This document shows positions 47,536 through 57,095 of a stretch of 64,000 nucleotides of DNA, one piece after another (the first letter of the stretch is position 1; the number at the start of each line of letters is the position of its first letter). The stretch comes from Verrucomicrobia bacterium S94. GTDB taxonomy: Bacteria; Verrucomicrobiota; Kiritimatiellia; Kiritimatiellales; Pontiellaceae. Made by a program: the position numbers and the translations under genes. A model generated the notes under the pieces. The model did no database searches. It was given only the letters and a program-made list of their open reading frames with translations, and was not told where the DNA came from. The DNA lies in NCBI GenBank assembly GCA_004299845.1, contig CP036201.1, positions 3,038,001-3,102,000 on the forward strand. The letters run 5' to 3'.

Positions 47536-49368
47536 CTAAAATTCCACGTCTTTATGAAGACGGGCTTCAAGCATGGGCCGGGCTTCGCTCCACCCTTTGG
47601 AAAGGGCATGGAGATCGTGTTTGATGCGGGTGGTTTCTTTAAAGCGCTCTTCGTTGGTCATATCGGTACGACGCGCCAGCACCTGCTGTTCGCGCTCCAG
47701 TGCGCGTTTCCAGAACAGCAATACATATCGCTGTGCCAGCTCCACCGGCAGAGTTTCCTCATCAATTTTCCGCGATTCCTCCACCTGCACCTGACAGATA
47801 ATTTTCTGCTCAGTCTCCGAAAATTCATGGAAGGCTTCGGTCAGTGTTTCCGGTGGATCAAGCATGAGCACTTCCACCAGTTTTCGGCAGGTCGGATCAG
47901 TAAGATGCTCCGGCGGCAGAAAATCGTGCACCAGCGGATGAACTTCCCGATAGTGATGCACCAGCAGCTCCAACAGCGCGGTCTCCTGACGCGGATAGGT
48001 TTTCTGCGGACGCGGAGGCGCCGCCGGCTCGTCCTCTGCCACTTTTCTCACCAGCTTTTTTTTCTGAGAATTCGCTCTGCGCAGCTCACTTGCAGCTACT
48101 TTAAAGTTCAACCCCAATGCTGTTAAGTCCTGCATCATTTTGTTTTTCCGAGCAGCACTGGGACTGCTGCCAATCAGTCCAATCGCCGCTTTCATAATTC
48201 TCATCTTCCCCGCTTCAGTGCCCATATTCTCAATTTCCATCAATCTCGAAATAAGAAATTTGGAAGCTTCAGGAGCATTTGAAACAAGATCCCGTATCAC
48301 CTGAACGCCTTCTTTTCGGATCAGTGAATCGGGGTCTTCTTTTTCCGGCAGGGTAACTACGCGGACGCTCAGCTCATTGGCGATAAAAATTTCGGAAGAA
48401 GCCAGTGCGGCCTTCACGCCGGCTGCATCGGCATCCAGCACCAGCACCACTTCATCGGCATAACGCTTAATCATTTTGGCGTGATTGTCAGTGAGCGCGG
48501 TACCCTGCGAAGCCACCACATTATTCAGCCCCGCCTGGTGGCAGCGGATGGCATCAATCTGCCCTTCCACCACAATGGCCTGGCGGGATTCGACGATGGG
48601 TTTCCGCGCTTTATCAAAGCCGAACAGCACCCGGTTTTTTTTGAAAAGCAGAGTTTCGGGACTGTTTACATATTTCGCACTTTTTTCAGCCTTGTTCATA
48701 ATGCGTCCGGAAAACCCGATTACCCGCCCCATCTGATCGCAGATAGGAAACATGACGCGGTTGCGGAAGCGATCATAAAAACTTTTTTTCCCGTTGCGGT
48801 CGGAAGCCACCACAAGACCGGCCGCTTCAAGCTGCTCATCGGCATAGCCCTTTTTCCTTGCCCGTGCACGCAGTTCCTCCCAGCCCTGCGGCGCATAACC
48901 GATCTGCCATTCCCGAATAATCTCCATCGGCAGATCACGCTCTTCCATGTAGCGCCGGGCCTCTGCGCCATCCGGACTGTCGGTCAGCATACGGTGATAA
49001 AATGCGGCGGCATCGGCATGCAGTTTGAACAGCACATCTTTATTACCGCTTTTATCGGGTTGTCCTCCCTCATACACAATTTCCACGCCGACCCGTTCGG
49101 CCAGAATATTCACCGCCGTCACAAAATCGACCTTTTCGTAGTCCATCACAAACTTAAAGACATCACCGCCCGTGCCGCAACCGAAGCAGTGAAAAATCTG
49201 ACGGGCGTCGTTGACCGTGAACGACGGTGTTTTTTCCTTATGAAACGGGCAGCAGCATTTATAGGTCGAACCGCGGCGGCGCAGTTCGGGCAGATAGGCC
49301 CCCACCACCTCCACGATATTACACCGTGCACGGATTTCCTCGATCTGCTCTTTGGGAATCATGGCCAT
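47536..49368 (-). CDS. dnaG: DNA primase
   Basis: 610 residues. Zinc finger CCPFHKEKTPSF then IFHCFGCGTGG at about 40-65 (CHC2 type). The TOPRIM core has VVEGQIDAIRCHQ with the catalytic Glu, and VLDADAAGVKA with the acidic pair. The C-terminal 150 residues, about 450-600, form the helicase-binding domain. Makes the RNA primers for replication. The ATG stands three bases after the stop of the DUF4349 gene, so the two are coupled; the ribosome site is weak. Confidence 0.95.
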   Translation of the reverse strand: MAMIPKEQIEEIRARCNIVEVVGAYLPELRRRGSTYKCCCPFHKEKTPSFTVNDARQIFHCFGCGTGGDVFKFVMDYEKVDFVTAVNILAERVGVEIVYEGGQPDKSGNKDVLFKLHADAAAFYHRMLTDSPDGAEARRYMEERDLPMEIIREWQIGYAPQGWEELRARARKKGYADEQLEAAGLVVASDRNGKKSFYDRFRNRVMFPICDQMGRVIGFSGRIMNKAEKSAKYVNSPETLLFKKNRVLFGFDKARKPIVESRQAIVVEGQIDAIRCHQAGLNNVVASQGTALTDNHAKMIKRYADEVVLVLDADAAGVKAALASSEIFIANELSVRVVTLPEKEDPDSLIRKEGVQVIRDLVSNAPEASKFLISRLMEIENMGTEAGKMRIMKAAIGLIGSSPSAARKNKMMQDLTALGLNFKVAASELRRANSQKKKLVRKVAEDEPAAPPRPQKTYPRQETALLELLVHHYREVHPLVHDFLPPEHLTDPTCRKLVEVLMLDPPETLTEAFHEFSETEQKIICQVQVEESRKIDEETLPVELAQRYVLLFWKRALEREQQVLARRTDMTNEERFKETTRIKHDLHALSKGWSEARPMLEARLHKDVEF

Positions 49369-49371
49369 AAT

Positions 49372-50094
49372 TTATTGCTGCTCGTAGGTCTCGTCCTTCC
49401 AGACAAACAATTTGGTGACACACCATTCGGCCCCCTTCCATACATAACCGAGCGGTCCGAGCACTTTTTCATGTTTCAGGGCCTTCAACTGAATGGTCAG
49501 TGATGCATAATCGACTTTTCCCTTCATTGCTTCAAGGCGCGCAGCCATCGAATCAATATCCGCCTGCAGACGCGTCAGTTCCTTTTCAATCGCCAGTACA
49601 TCTTTCACTTCATCCGCACGATCCAGCAGTTTCTGCAGCCGGTCCCGCAGCTTTTTCTTGGTTTCGAGACGGGCCTGCATATCGATATACTGTTCGGTCA
49701 CATCCTGCGAAGAAAGGCTTTTCTCTGTGACATCGCCGAAACTGTCCATTGAGTCCAGCAGCGTTTCGAGCCGGTCAGCAGGAATACGCACCACCATCGT
49801 AGCAGTCGGGCGATTGCTGTAATCATAACGGCTCGACGATTCAACATAACCGCCGACGGCTTTGATCTGCGCCGTAATCTGCGCGGCCGCATTGGTGATG
49901 CTCACCACATCCATGGAAATGGAGCCGGTCCAGATCAGCATCTGTTCCGGCAGATCTGCCCCACCGGTTTCCGGAAGAAATCCTGCGCGTGATTTTTCCG
50001 CGGAAAAACCGCCCCCGTACTCTGCTGAACGATAACTATGGCATCCCGTTAAAAGGGTTGCGGAAATAAAAAGAAACAAGGTGTGCTTGAGCAT
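49372..50094 (-). CDS. DUF4349-type lipoprotein
   Basis: 240 residues. Lipobox LLTGC (Cys17). The mature part fits the DUF4349 family: MLIWTGSISMDVVSITNAA, IKAVGGYVESSSRYDY, and VVRIPADRLETLLDSMDSFGDV, followed by a coiled coil of about 70 residues (KKKLRDRLQKLLDRADEVKD). Members usually have a C-terminal membrane helix; here the end is only moderately hydrophobic. GGAGAA precedes ATG 50094. Runs directly into dnaG. Function of the family is unknown. Confidence 0.82.
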   Translation of the reverse strand: MLKHTLFLFISATLLTGCHSYRSAEYGGGFSAEKSRAGFLPETGGADLPEQMLIWTGSISMDVVSITNAAAQITAQIKAVGGYVESSSRYDYSNRPTATMVVRIPADRLETLLDSMDSFGDVTEKSLSSQDVTEQYIDMQARLETKKKLRDRLQKLLDRADEVKDVLAIEKELTRLQADIDSMAARLEAMKGKVDYASLTIQLKALKHEKVLGPLGYVWKGAEWCVTKLFVWKDETYEQQ

Positions 50095-50237
50095 GACAGT
50101 TCTCCGGAATGAAAGCTGACTATAGACATACCGGAACCTTTTATCCCCCTCAATCCCGCACACCGGAATTCTGCATCCGATAAATGACTGGCATGAAAAT
50201 CGCTATTTATTCTACCCTTTCTAACTAAGGGGAACGC

Positions 50238-50546
50238 ATGCATTTACCAAAACCGGGAAAACCAGACAACGAACGCTTCATCCACGAAGCGTTTGACGGG
50301 CAGATGCGTGCCCGCTGGAAAAAAGGCATCACTATCCGGCGCAATGTCTATCTGGGCCTGTTTATTGTCGGAATGTTCTGCATGCTTTTCACGGCATTTA
50401 CAGCACGCACCACCCTCTGTATTCTTTCACTTGCCCTGGCCATCATCTCTCTGGTGGTTATGACCAAATACGACACCCAGCTCCATTTCCTGAAAATCCT
50501 GCAGATGCGGGAAACGCAGAAAGACAAAGAACCGGATTACTCCTGA
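50238..50546 (+). CDS. Small membrane protein with two helices
   Basis: 102 residues. A charged front half (RFIHEAFDGQMRARWKK) is followed by two close membrane helices (VYLGLFIVGMFCMLFTAF and LCILSLALAIISLVVM) and a charged tail. AAGGGGA lies before the ATG. It is flanked by the leftward DUF4349 gene and the leftward cvpA gene. Family not recognised. Confidence 0.62.
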   Translation: MHLPKPGKPDNERFIHEAFDGQMRARWKKGITIRRNVYLGLFIVGMFCMLFTAFTARTTLCILSLALAIISLVVMTKYDTQLHFLKILQMRETQKDKEPDYS

Positions 50547-50569
50547 ATCCGGCCGGTTCCGGCAGCATA

Positions 50570-51142
50570 TTACATCTCCACTTCACTTCCCGCCTCTTCC
50601 CGACGGAGCAGTTCCGCTTTCCACTCCCGGATTTTATTTTCATAAAGCGCAGTTAAGCGGGGCTGAACACGCGGAACCAGTTTGTAGCAGACGGTTTTTC
50701 CGACATATGACTTTATCCGCAGTTTGTCATACGCCGCCCCCGTACGGTCAATCATCACCAGAACAATCAACGCAATCAGCCCGAACATCGCTCCGTGGAC
50801 CAGCCCCAGCACGGCTCCCCAGGCGGCATCGGCCGTCTCGGATGCATTCGCTTTCAGCACCGCTGCCAGAATTTTACTCAGCAGCACAAAAATTCCGACC
50901 GCCGCCAGCAACAGCAGACACAGCAGAATCCACATCAGATATGTTTCCTCCAGATTCCGGAAAATCCGACCGAAATATGCAAAGCAGTACGGATAGGCAA
51001 AAAAGAGCAGTGCGCCCACAGCAATAAACGTGATGACATGAGCCACCTGTGCGGAAAAGCCCTTCTGCAGTCCATTCCACGCAAACAGACCCACAATCAG
51101 CACATAGGCTGCATCAATTAAACTTAACCAGTCGGGCAACAT
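50570..51142 (-). CDS. CvpA-family membrane protein
   Basis: 190 residues with four membrane helices in the first 140 (DAAYVLIVGLFAWNGLQKGF, VITFIAVGALLFFAY, WILLCLLLLAAVGIFVLL, GAMFGLIALIVLVMI). The N-terminal helix and FAWNGLQKGF loop match the CvpA (colicin V production) family, whose real role is unknown but often linked to the envelope. The charged C-terminal tail is longer than the helical core. GAGGAGG precedes ATG 51142. Confidence 0.78.
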   Translation of the reverse strand: MLPDWLSLIDAAYVLIVGLFAWNGLQKGFSAQVAHVITFIAVGALLFFAYPYCFAYFGRIFRNLEETYLMWILLCLLLLAAVGIFVLLSKILAAVLKANASETADAAWGAVLGLVHGAMFGLIALIVLVMIDRTGAAYDKLRIKSYVGKTVCYKLVPRVQPRLTALYENKIREWKAELLRREEAGSEVEM

Positions 51143-51270
51143 AAAGCCTCCTCGCTTCAAATAAAAACAGAAATGTTTAACCCCGTTATACTAGCAAGTT
51201 CAGAGCCAGTCCAATACCCAAAATCAAAAACACCTGTTTTTATTGGGCATTTAGCTTTTTTATGATTTAA

Positions 51271-51340
51271 CCACAATATGTGGTATAGCCTACTTGACAG
51301 GTATACATACTATTGCGTAATTTACAGATTCGAAATTACG
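51271..51340 (+). promoter_or_regulatory. nrdD promoter region with NrdR-like box and an 8-bp inverted repeat
   Basis: TTGACA (51294-51299) and TAATTT (51318-51323) are 18 bases apart. CCACAATATGTGG at 51271-51283 is palindromic and resembles the NrdR box (12 of 16 positions when extended), just upstream of the -35. CGTAATTT and AAATTACG (51316-51323 and 51333-51340) form an inverted repeat with a 9-base centre covering the -10 and the start of transcription. A second NrdR box at the usual distance is not clear. Confidence 0.45.
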
Positions 51341-51395
51341 TAGAAACTGATCCATCAGTGCATTAACACACACAACATCCAGGGGGTATAAAATC

Positions 51396-54110
51396 ATGTC
51401 GGGGGAAAGACCGAATATCATTTTTGACGGTTTCCAGAAACGTTCAGGGCTCATTGTTCCATTCAGCGGGCAGAAAATCGAGCGGGCCATAGACCGCGCC
51501 GTTGAAGACGTAGCAAGAAAACAGGGAATTCCGAAAAACGAGGGACTGGCTTCCAAAGTCACCGGCCAGGTACTGCAGCAGCTGGCTAATTCCGCCAGTG
51601 AATTTTATGTTCATCCCGACGAAAACGGCAAACGCATTCCGAAAATTGAAGATGTGCAGGATCTGGTTGAAATCGTACTGGCGGAACAGGGCGAAACCCT
51701 CGTTGTCGCAGCCTACAAGCGCTATCGCAAACAGCGCGAAATTGCACGGCGCAACATCCGGGTTCGCGGAACCGATACCGGCAACGTGGATGTCACCGAC
51801 GCCGCCCTCCTTCTCGTCGAATCCTCTTCAAAAAACGTCAATCTGCCCTGGGACCGCAAACGTATCGTAAAGCAGATTCTCGACAAAACCGATCTCTCGG
51901 TTGAAATTGCCATCAGCGTCGCCAAAGCCGTTGAAAACCGCATCATCGGCGGCGATATGACTATTATTTCCACCGCGCTCATCCGCGAACTGGTCAACAA
52001 CGAACTGACGGAACGCGGCTATGCCCACCAGCTGCGCGATCTCTCACTTTACCGCGTATCCAAAGATTATCTTGAAAGTCTGATGTTCACCAAATCCACG
52101 GAAAACTCGAACATTGTGAACAACAACCCGGAAGCCGTGAATCTGGGCATTGCCGAACTCGTACTGAAACAGTGGGCGCTCGACACCATCTTCAGCCCGG
52201 AAGTGAAGCGGGCCCACGACACCGGTGCCATTCACGTACACGACCTCGGCTATCCGACACGGGTCTACTGCTCGTCCCACTCCATCGAATACGTCAAGAA
52301 ATACGGCCTCAATGGACTGATCAACCTCAACACCTCGTCCAACCCCGCACGCTCGGCCTCCGTACTGACCGGCCACCTCAACACCTTCCTCGCCTCCATG
52401 CAGGCCAACTATGCCGGTGCCCTAGGCATCGCCTACATTAACATTTTCTATGCCCCGTTCCTTGTCGGTATGGACGAAAAACAGCTCAAGCAGGTTGCGC
52501 AGGAACTGATTTTCAACGGCTCTCAGAATGCCTTCTCCCGCGGCGGACAAACCCTGTTCCTCGATTTCAACATCCATTCCGGAGTTCCGTCCTACCTGAA
52601 AACCGTCCCGGCCATCGGCCCCGGCGGTCACTACCAGCTCCGCCTCAAAGACGGCTCCATTGCCGAACTCACCGAAGAGCTGCGCGATGAAACCGACGCC
52701 GGCGGCAACCGGCTGATGGATCTGTATTATGACGATCCGGAACTGGGAAAACGCCTGGTGCTGCGCGAAATATCCGATGAAAAAGAAGGCACCGTCTATG
52801 ACCCCGACGTCGCAGCCATGCTCGCCGAAAACGGCGAAGCCATCGTAACCTACGGCGACTACACCCGGGAAGCACAGGAATTCTGCCGCGCCCTGCTGCA
52901 GGTTTTCGGCGAAGGCGACGCCCACGGCCGGATCTTTGAATTCCCCAAATGCGATTTCCACGTATCCAGCGAAACCTTCGAAGATCCCGCACAGTTCGAG
53001 ATTTTCAAGGAAGCCTGTGAACTCGCCTCGAAAAACGGCTCCACCTATTTCATTTTCGATCGCGATGAAGTCACCCTGTCCGCCTGCTGCCGGCTGCGCA
53101 CCACCATCGACGACAACCGCATGCTCAAGCATCCCGAAAGTATGCGCTTCTGCGGCTTCCAGAACGTGACCATCAATATTCCGCAGGCCTCCTACCGCGC
53201 GGCCCGCTCCGGCGGTGATATTGTGCAGAATTTCTACACCGAGCTCGACCGCACCATGGAACTTGCCGTTGAAGCCCATCTGCAGAAAAAACGCAAAGCC
53301 GCCGAAATGCTTTCGGGTCCCGGCCATCCGCTCTGGCAGATTGGAAAAACCGCCAACGACGGAAAACCCTATGTGGACCTCGAAAACTGCACCTACATCC
53401 TCGGCCTGATCGGTGTAAACGACGCCGTCCGATTCCTGATCGGCCAGGAACTCCATGAAAGCCGCGAAGCCCAGCGCTTCGGGCTCAAAATCGTAGCGCA
53501 TATGTACCACAAAGCGAAAAAACTCGCGGCGAAACACAACCTTAAATTCACGCTGGAGGAATCCCCCGCCGAATCCGCCGCACGCCGTCTGGCCAAATCC
53601 GACCTGGTTTATTTCTCCGAGGAAGCAAAAGAGATCGTCAAAGGCCCGGAGGACGCGGAATACTACACCAACTCCATCCATCTCGCTGCGGAAGCCGATG
53701 TCTCGCTGGTCGACCGCATCACCGAACAGGCCAAATACCACAGCATGATCGAATCCGGTGCCATTACCCACTGCTTCATCGGCGAGGAACGGCCGGACGC
53801 CGAATCCATCGCCCACCTCATGAGCGAAGTATTCCACCGCACCCAGTCCGCACAGGTCTGCATCTCGCCGGAATTCACCTTCTGCGATAACTGCCAGCAC
53901 CAGACCCGCGGACTGCTCGAACAGTGCCCGGAATGCGGTTCCACCGACGTCGTCGGCGAAACCCGCGTGGTCGGATACTTCAGCAAAGTGCAGAACTGGA
54001 ACAAATCCAAACGCTACGGCGAGCTGCTCGCCCGCCACGCCGGCAAATACAACATCATTGAGGCTGATGCCGAAAATAAGACACTTGTAACACCAGAACA
54101 GGGGAAATAA
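51396..54110 (+). CDS. nrdD: Anaerobic (class III) ribonucleoside-triphosphate reductase
   Basis: 904 residues. Makes deoxynucleotides in the absence of oxygen with a glycyl radical. The N-terminus holds two ATP-cone domains (about 12-105 and 120-215), giving dNTP feedback control. The barrel follows (INLNTSSNPARSASVLTGH, AFSRGGQTLFLDFN). A zinc site with C830-x2-C833 and C844-x2-C847 precedes the radical loop RVVGYFSKVQNW, with Gly860 as the likely radical site. The next two genes are a redoxin and nrdG, so the electron donor is probably the redoxin rather than formate; that is inference. AGGGGGT is before the ATG. Confidence 0.95.
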   Translation: MSGERPNIIFDGFQKRSGLIVPFSGQKIERAIDRAVEDVARKQGIPKNEGLASKVTGQVLQQLANSASEFYVHPDENGKRIPKIEDVQDLVEIVLAEQGETLVVAAYKRYRKQREIARRNIRVRGTDTGNVDVTDAALLLVESSSKNVNLPWDRKRIVKQILDKTDLSVEIAISVAKAVENRIIGGDMTIISTALIRELVNNELTERGYAHQLRDLSLYRVSKDYLESLMFTKSTENSNIVNNNPEAVNLGIAELVLKQWALDTIFSPEVKRAHDTGAIHVHDLGYPTRVYCSSHSIEYVKKYGLNGLINLNTSSNPARSASVLTGHLNTFLASMQANYAGALGIAYINIFYAPFLVGMDEKQLKQVAQELIFNGSQNAFSRGGQTLFLDFNIHSGVPSYLKTVPAIGPGGHYQLRLKDGSIAELTEELRDETDAGGNRLMDLYYDDPELGKRLVLREISDEKEGTVYDPDVAAMLAENGEAIVTYGDYTREAQEFCRALLQVFGEGDAHGRIFEFPKCDFHVSSETFEDPAQFEIFKEACELASKNGSTYFIFDRDEVTLSACCRLRTTIDDNRMLKHPESMRFCGFQNVTINIPQASYRAARSGGDIVQNFYTELDRTMELAVEAHLQKKRKAAEMLSGPGHPLWQIGKTANDGKPYVDLENCTYILGLIGVNDAVRFLIGQELHESREAQRFGLKIVAHMYHKAKKLAAKHNLKFTLEESPAESAARRLAKSDLVYFSEEAKEIVKGPEDAEYYTNSIHLAAEADVSLVDRITEQAKYHSMIESGAITHCFIGEERPDAESIAHLMSEVFHRTQSAQVCISPEFTFCDNCQHQTRGLLEQCPECGSTDVVGETRVVGYFSKVQNWNKSKRYGELLARHAGKYNIIEADAENKTLVTPEQGK

Positions 54111-54113
54111 GTC

Positions 54114-54509
54114 ATGGCTGCAAACTATCAGATCCGTGTATTCGGAAAAGAGGGCTGCGATAAATGCCACACGCTCAACCAGCGCCTCGATAAACTGCTC
54201 AGCAAAAAAGATTATGCCGACTTCGAAAAGTGCTACTTCGACGTCGAGACCATCGACGGCCTCGTTGCCTTTTCCGAAGCCGAATGCATCAATCCCTCCC
54301 GCATCCCGGCAATGCTCATTACCCGCTGGAACGAAGAAGAAAACGATTATGTTCCGGTCGAAACCGCCAATCCCGGCGCAGTCGACCCCGTCTGCAGAAA
54401 AGCCCGGCTCTACCAGTATGTCGGCCTGCAGACCGATTACTCAGAGCAGGGGAAAGGCATTCTTTCGCCCAAAATGATCCAGGCGGTTTTAGCCGAGGTA
54501 CAACCCTGA
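54114..54509 (+). CDS. Thioredoxin/glutaredoxin-like redoxin of the nrdD operon
   Basis: 131 residues. Starts IRVFGKEGCDKCHTLNQRL: a CxxC active site in the place seen in glutaredoxin-like proteins. The cis-Pro loop is SRIPAMLI. Longer than the 80-residue NrdH, with an acidic C-terminal half. It lies 3 bases after nrdD, so it is likely the reductant of the class III enzyme, as described for redoxin-dependent NrdD groups. Its exact partner specificity is inference. Confidence 0.8.
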   Translation: MAANYQIRVFGKEGCDKCHTLNQRLDKLLSKKDYADFEKCYFDVETIDGLVAFSEAECINPSRIPAMLITRWNEEENDYVPVETANPGAVDPVCRKARLYQYVGLQTDYSEQGKGILSPKMIQAVLAEVQP

Positions 54510-54525
54510 ACCGTTCTTTCACCCG

Positions 54526-54578
54526 GCCCGCCGGACGTATCGACTACCTTCCCTCAGATCGTCCGGCGGGCCTTTTCA
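54526..54578 (+). terminator. Long hairpin between the redoxin gene and nrdG
   Basis: GGCCCGCCGGACG and CGTCCGGCGGGCC form a 13-bp perfect stem around a 22-base loop, followed by four Ts. It separates nrdG from nrdD and the redoxin gene, and could lower nrdG transcription or stabilise the upstream mRNA. Confidence 0.7.
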
Positions 54579-54615
54579 GCAATGTAAAATGCCTTCAAAT
54601 CACAGGTTTTAACAC

Positions 54616-55323
54616 ATGCACCCATCATCGATATATGCCTATCTCGAGAAGCCGTCCATGGTCGACTTCCCCGGAAAATTCGCCGCCGTCTTTTTCACCA
54701 GCGGATGCAACTTTATGTGCGGCTTCTGCCACAACGCCTCGCTCATGGGCCGGAAACGTCCCGGCATCAACTGGGAAGCCATGGAACTCGCCTGCAGAAA
54801 ATTCAAAACACACTGGGTCAACGGCGCTGTGATCACCGGCGGCGAACCCACCCTTGCAGACGATCTGCCCGAACTGATCGAACTCATGAAAAGACACGGC
54901 TTTTCCGTAAAACTCGACACCAACGGCTCCAACCCCGGAAAACTGCGTGAAGTGCTTCCCCTGGTCGACTACGTGGCCATGGACGTCAAAACCGGCCTCT
55001 CAGACTATGACCGCCTGGTACAATTCCCGAATCTTTCCAACATCAGCGAATCCATCGAACTCATCAAAGCCCAAGCCAAAGACTACGAATTCCGCACCAC
55101 CGTCATCGAAACCTGGCATACCGATGAACTGATGGACGAAGTGGCGGAAATCATCGACGGATCCAAACGCTTTGCCCTCCAGGCCTTCATCCCGCGCGAC
55201 AACCTGCCCGACAAAAAATTCACCCTCCTCCCCCGGACCCCGCCTCCCGCCTCAACGAACTCAAGGACCGGATGGCCGGCTGCGCCGACGAAATCCTCCT
55301 GCGCGGGGCGTAAGGCCGGGTGA
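54616..55323 (+). CDS. nrdG: Anaerobic RNR-activating radical SAM protein with a frameshifted C-terminus
   Basis: 235 residues as read. Creates the glycyl radical on NrdD. [4Fe-4S]/SAM motif CNFMCGFC at about 31-38, then ITGGEPTLADD and LDTNGSNP. At residue 208 the frame leaves the family: LLPRT is followed by PPPASTNSRTG. Adding one C to the four-C run at 55238-55241 gives PASRLNELKDRMAGCADE to a TAA at 55311-55313, a natural end. So either one C was lost (in the cell or in sequencing) or the last 20 residues are replaced. Catalytic part intact. The TGA at 55321 touches the type III mod remnant. Confidence 0.85.
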   Translation: MHPSSIYAYLEKPSMVDFPGKFAAVFFTSGCNFMCGFCHNASLMGRKRPGINWEAMELACRKFKTHWVNGAVITGGEPTLADDLPELIELMKRHGFSVKLDTNGSNPGKLREVLPLVDYVAMDVKTGLSDYDRLVQFPNLSNISESIELIKAQAKDYEFRTTVIETWHTDELMDEVAEIIDGSKRFALQAFIPRDNLPDKKFTLLPRTPPPASTNSRTGWPAAPTKSSCAGRKAG

Positions 55324-55768
55324 GACCGCCGAACTGACCCAGGCGCGCCCGGCGGTCGCGCCCTGCCGCACGGCGACGGAACCGATGGAAACCTGATTGT
55401 GCAGGGCGACAATCTGCACTCCCTCAAAGCCCTGTTGCCGAAATATGCCGGACGCGTTAAATGCATCTATATCGACCCGCCCTACAACACCGGCAACGAA
55501 GGCTGGATCTATAACGACAAAGTCAATTCCCCCGAAATCAACCGCTGGCTCGGCCAGACTGTCGGCAAAGAGGCCGAAGACCTCTCCCGCCACGACAAAT
55601 GGCTCTGCATGATGTATTCCCGCCTCGTCCTCCTCAAACAGTTCCTCTCCGACGACGGCGCCATCTTCGTCTCTATCGACGATAACGAAGTTGCTTCGTT
55701 ACGGTTTTTGATGGATGAGATTTTTGGGCAACGAAATTTCGTGGAAACTATCATTTGGCAGAAAAACT

Positions 55769-57095
55769 GGTTCTTCTCGGAAGAGCGTCTTTTAGGGGCT
55801 TCGCCTTGTCGATAGATTTGGCAGATCGTAGATCTTCAGATGAAGGTAGCGTTCGTCGCGGTAGCCGTAGGCCTGCCGTGTCAGCCATCCGATCTTGTTG
55901 TTGAAGCCTTCCTGGCTGGCGCTGGTGAGGCAGCCGTGGTTCCAGTAGGCCGGCAGGCCGTTCATTCGTTGCCGGATTGTTTTGGCCATGGTTTTCAGGC
56001 AGGCAATGCCGGATTCTTCGGCCATGGCGCACCATTTCTCAAATGCCAACTTTGCGATGCTTGCCCCCGGAGCCATCCGATAAATATTGCGCAGGTATTC
56101 TTTCATGGCGGAGGCGGTACCGAGTTCTTCAAAGCGTTCGCGCAGTTCACCAAGTTCCTCTTTAGCCTCTGGTGAAAGGGATTCCTCGTTGCGCAGCAAC
56201 AGGAAACGCTTGCCTTTGAGTTCCTTTTTCTGATCGTCCTCCAGCCGGTTCATGGTGCTGCGGAGAAGGGTGTTAAGCTTGTCGTTCATTAATTTGATGA
56301 CATGGAAGCGGTCGTAGACAATGTCGGCGTCGGGCAGCACCTCGGCGACCCACGCGCTGTAGGAGTTGGCCATATCGATGGCAACGGCCTTGATCTGCTT
56401 CGCCTTGCGTTTGATCCGCTTGCGGAACTTCTTGAGCGCATCGCCGCCTTTGCCCTTTCCGATGAAGAGCACCGAGCCCGAGTCGAGGTCTCGCACAACA
56501 GTAATGTAGCCGAGCCGTTTGCCGAGATAGACTTCATCGATACCCAGATAGGCGACCTCATTGAGGCGCACCCTCTTATATTTCTTTTCCAACCAGGCTT
56601 TTTCGATGTTCTTGATCGTCTCCCAGTGCAGGCCGGTGAACTGTGAAACCGCCGAAATCGACATTTCCGCCCGGAGAGCCAAGACAAACCGCGCCGCCCA
56701 TTTGGTGTAACGCACGTACGGATCGGGACAGAACGCGACCGGCTCACGGCTCGATGTACCGCATGTCCGGCACTTGACGCGGCGGATGGCAATGCGCATC
56801 AGCGTTTTTTAAACCGATACAAAGACCCCGGATGTCGCGGGTCTTTCCGGTCTCCGCCAGCGAAGTGTCCCAGGACCGGCATTGCGGGCATGGTTGTTGT
56901 CTGGCGGAGGAGCGAAGGTAGTAGATCTCGGTGTCGGCGGTGCGTTCAGTCTTTTCATAGTTGAACCCAACGATGCCTTGGGTATGGTACAGCGAGCTGG
57001 TTGTCATTCGTTTTCCTTTCTTTTGTGTAGGAGCTTTAGAAGGAAACGACAACCAGCTGTTTATTTCAACTCAAGACGCTCTTCCGTGAAGAGGC
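55769..57095 (-). mobile_element. ISL3-family insertion sequence, 1327 bp, inside mod
   Basis: The ends are inverted repeats of 23 bp with 20 matches, sharing the inner GGAAGAGCGTCTT (55779-55791 and 57073-57085). An 8-bp target repeat flanks it: GAAAAACT at 55761-55768 and AAAAAACT at 57096-57103, one mismatch. Eight bp is the usual value for this family. The transposase is on the minus strand and has a frameshift, so the element is probably not self-mobile. Confidence 0.88.
55792..57007 (-). pseudogene. ISL3-family transposase, single-base frameshift
   Basis: ATG 57007 after AAAGGA starts MTTSSLYHTQGIVGFNY; the zinc-finger motif CPQCRSW follows. At 56805-56810 a run of six As (minus strand) breaks the frame after GLCIGL. 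With five As the reading continues KTLMRIAIRRVKCRTCG into the 335-residue catalytic part, about 404 residues in all. That part has AYLGIDEVYLGKRLGYI and IDMANSYSAW (catalytic acidic residues) and VYDRFHVIKLMNDKL. A -1 slip at AAAAAAC would hit a stop at once, so programmed frameshifting is unlikely. Confidence 0.82.

Noticed and set aside
51305-51325. Second NrdR box downstream of the first
   Set aside because: Match to the consensus is poor and the distance (about 36 bases) is not the usual three helical turns.
52422-54170. 582-codon minus-strand open frame over nrdD
   Set aside because: Phe/Gly/Val/Glu-rich antisense shadow of a conserved gene.
56800-56815. Programmed -1 frameshift at AAAAAAC in the ISL3 transposase
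   Set aside because: A -1 slip reads CGC then TGA; only a +1 change or loss of one A restores the frame, so it is more likely an indel.
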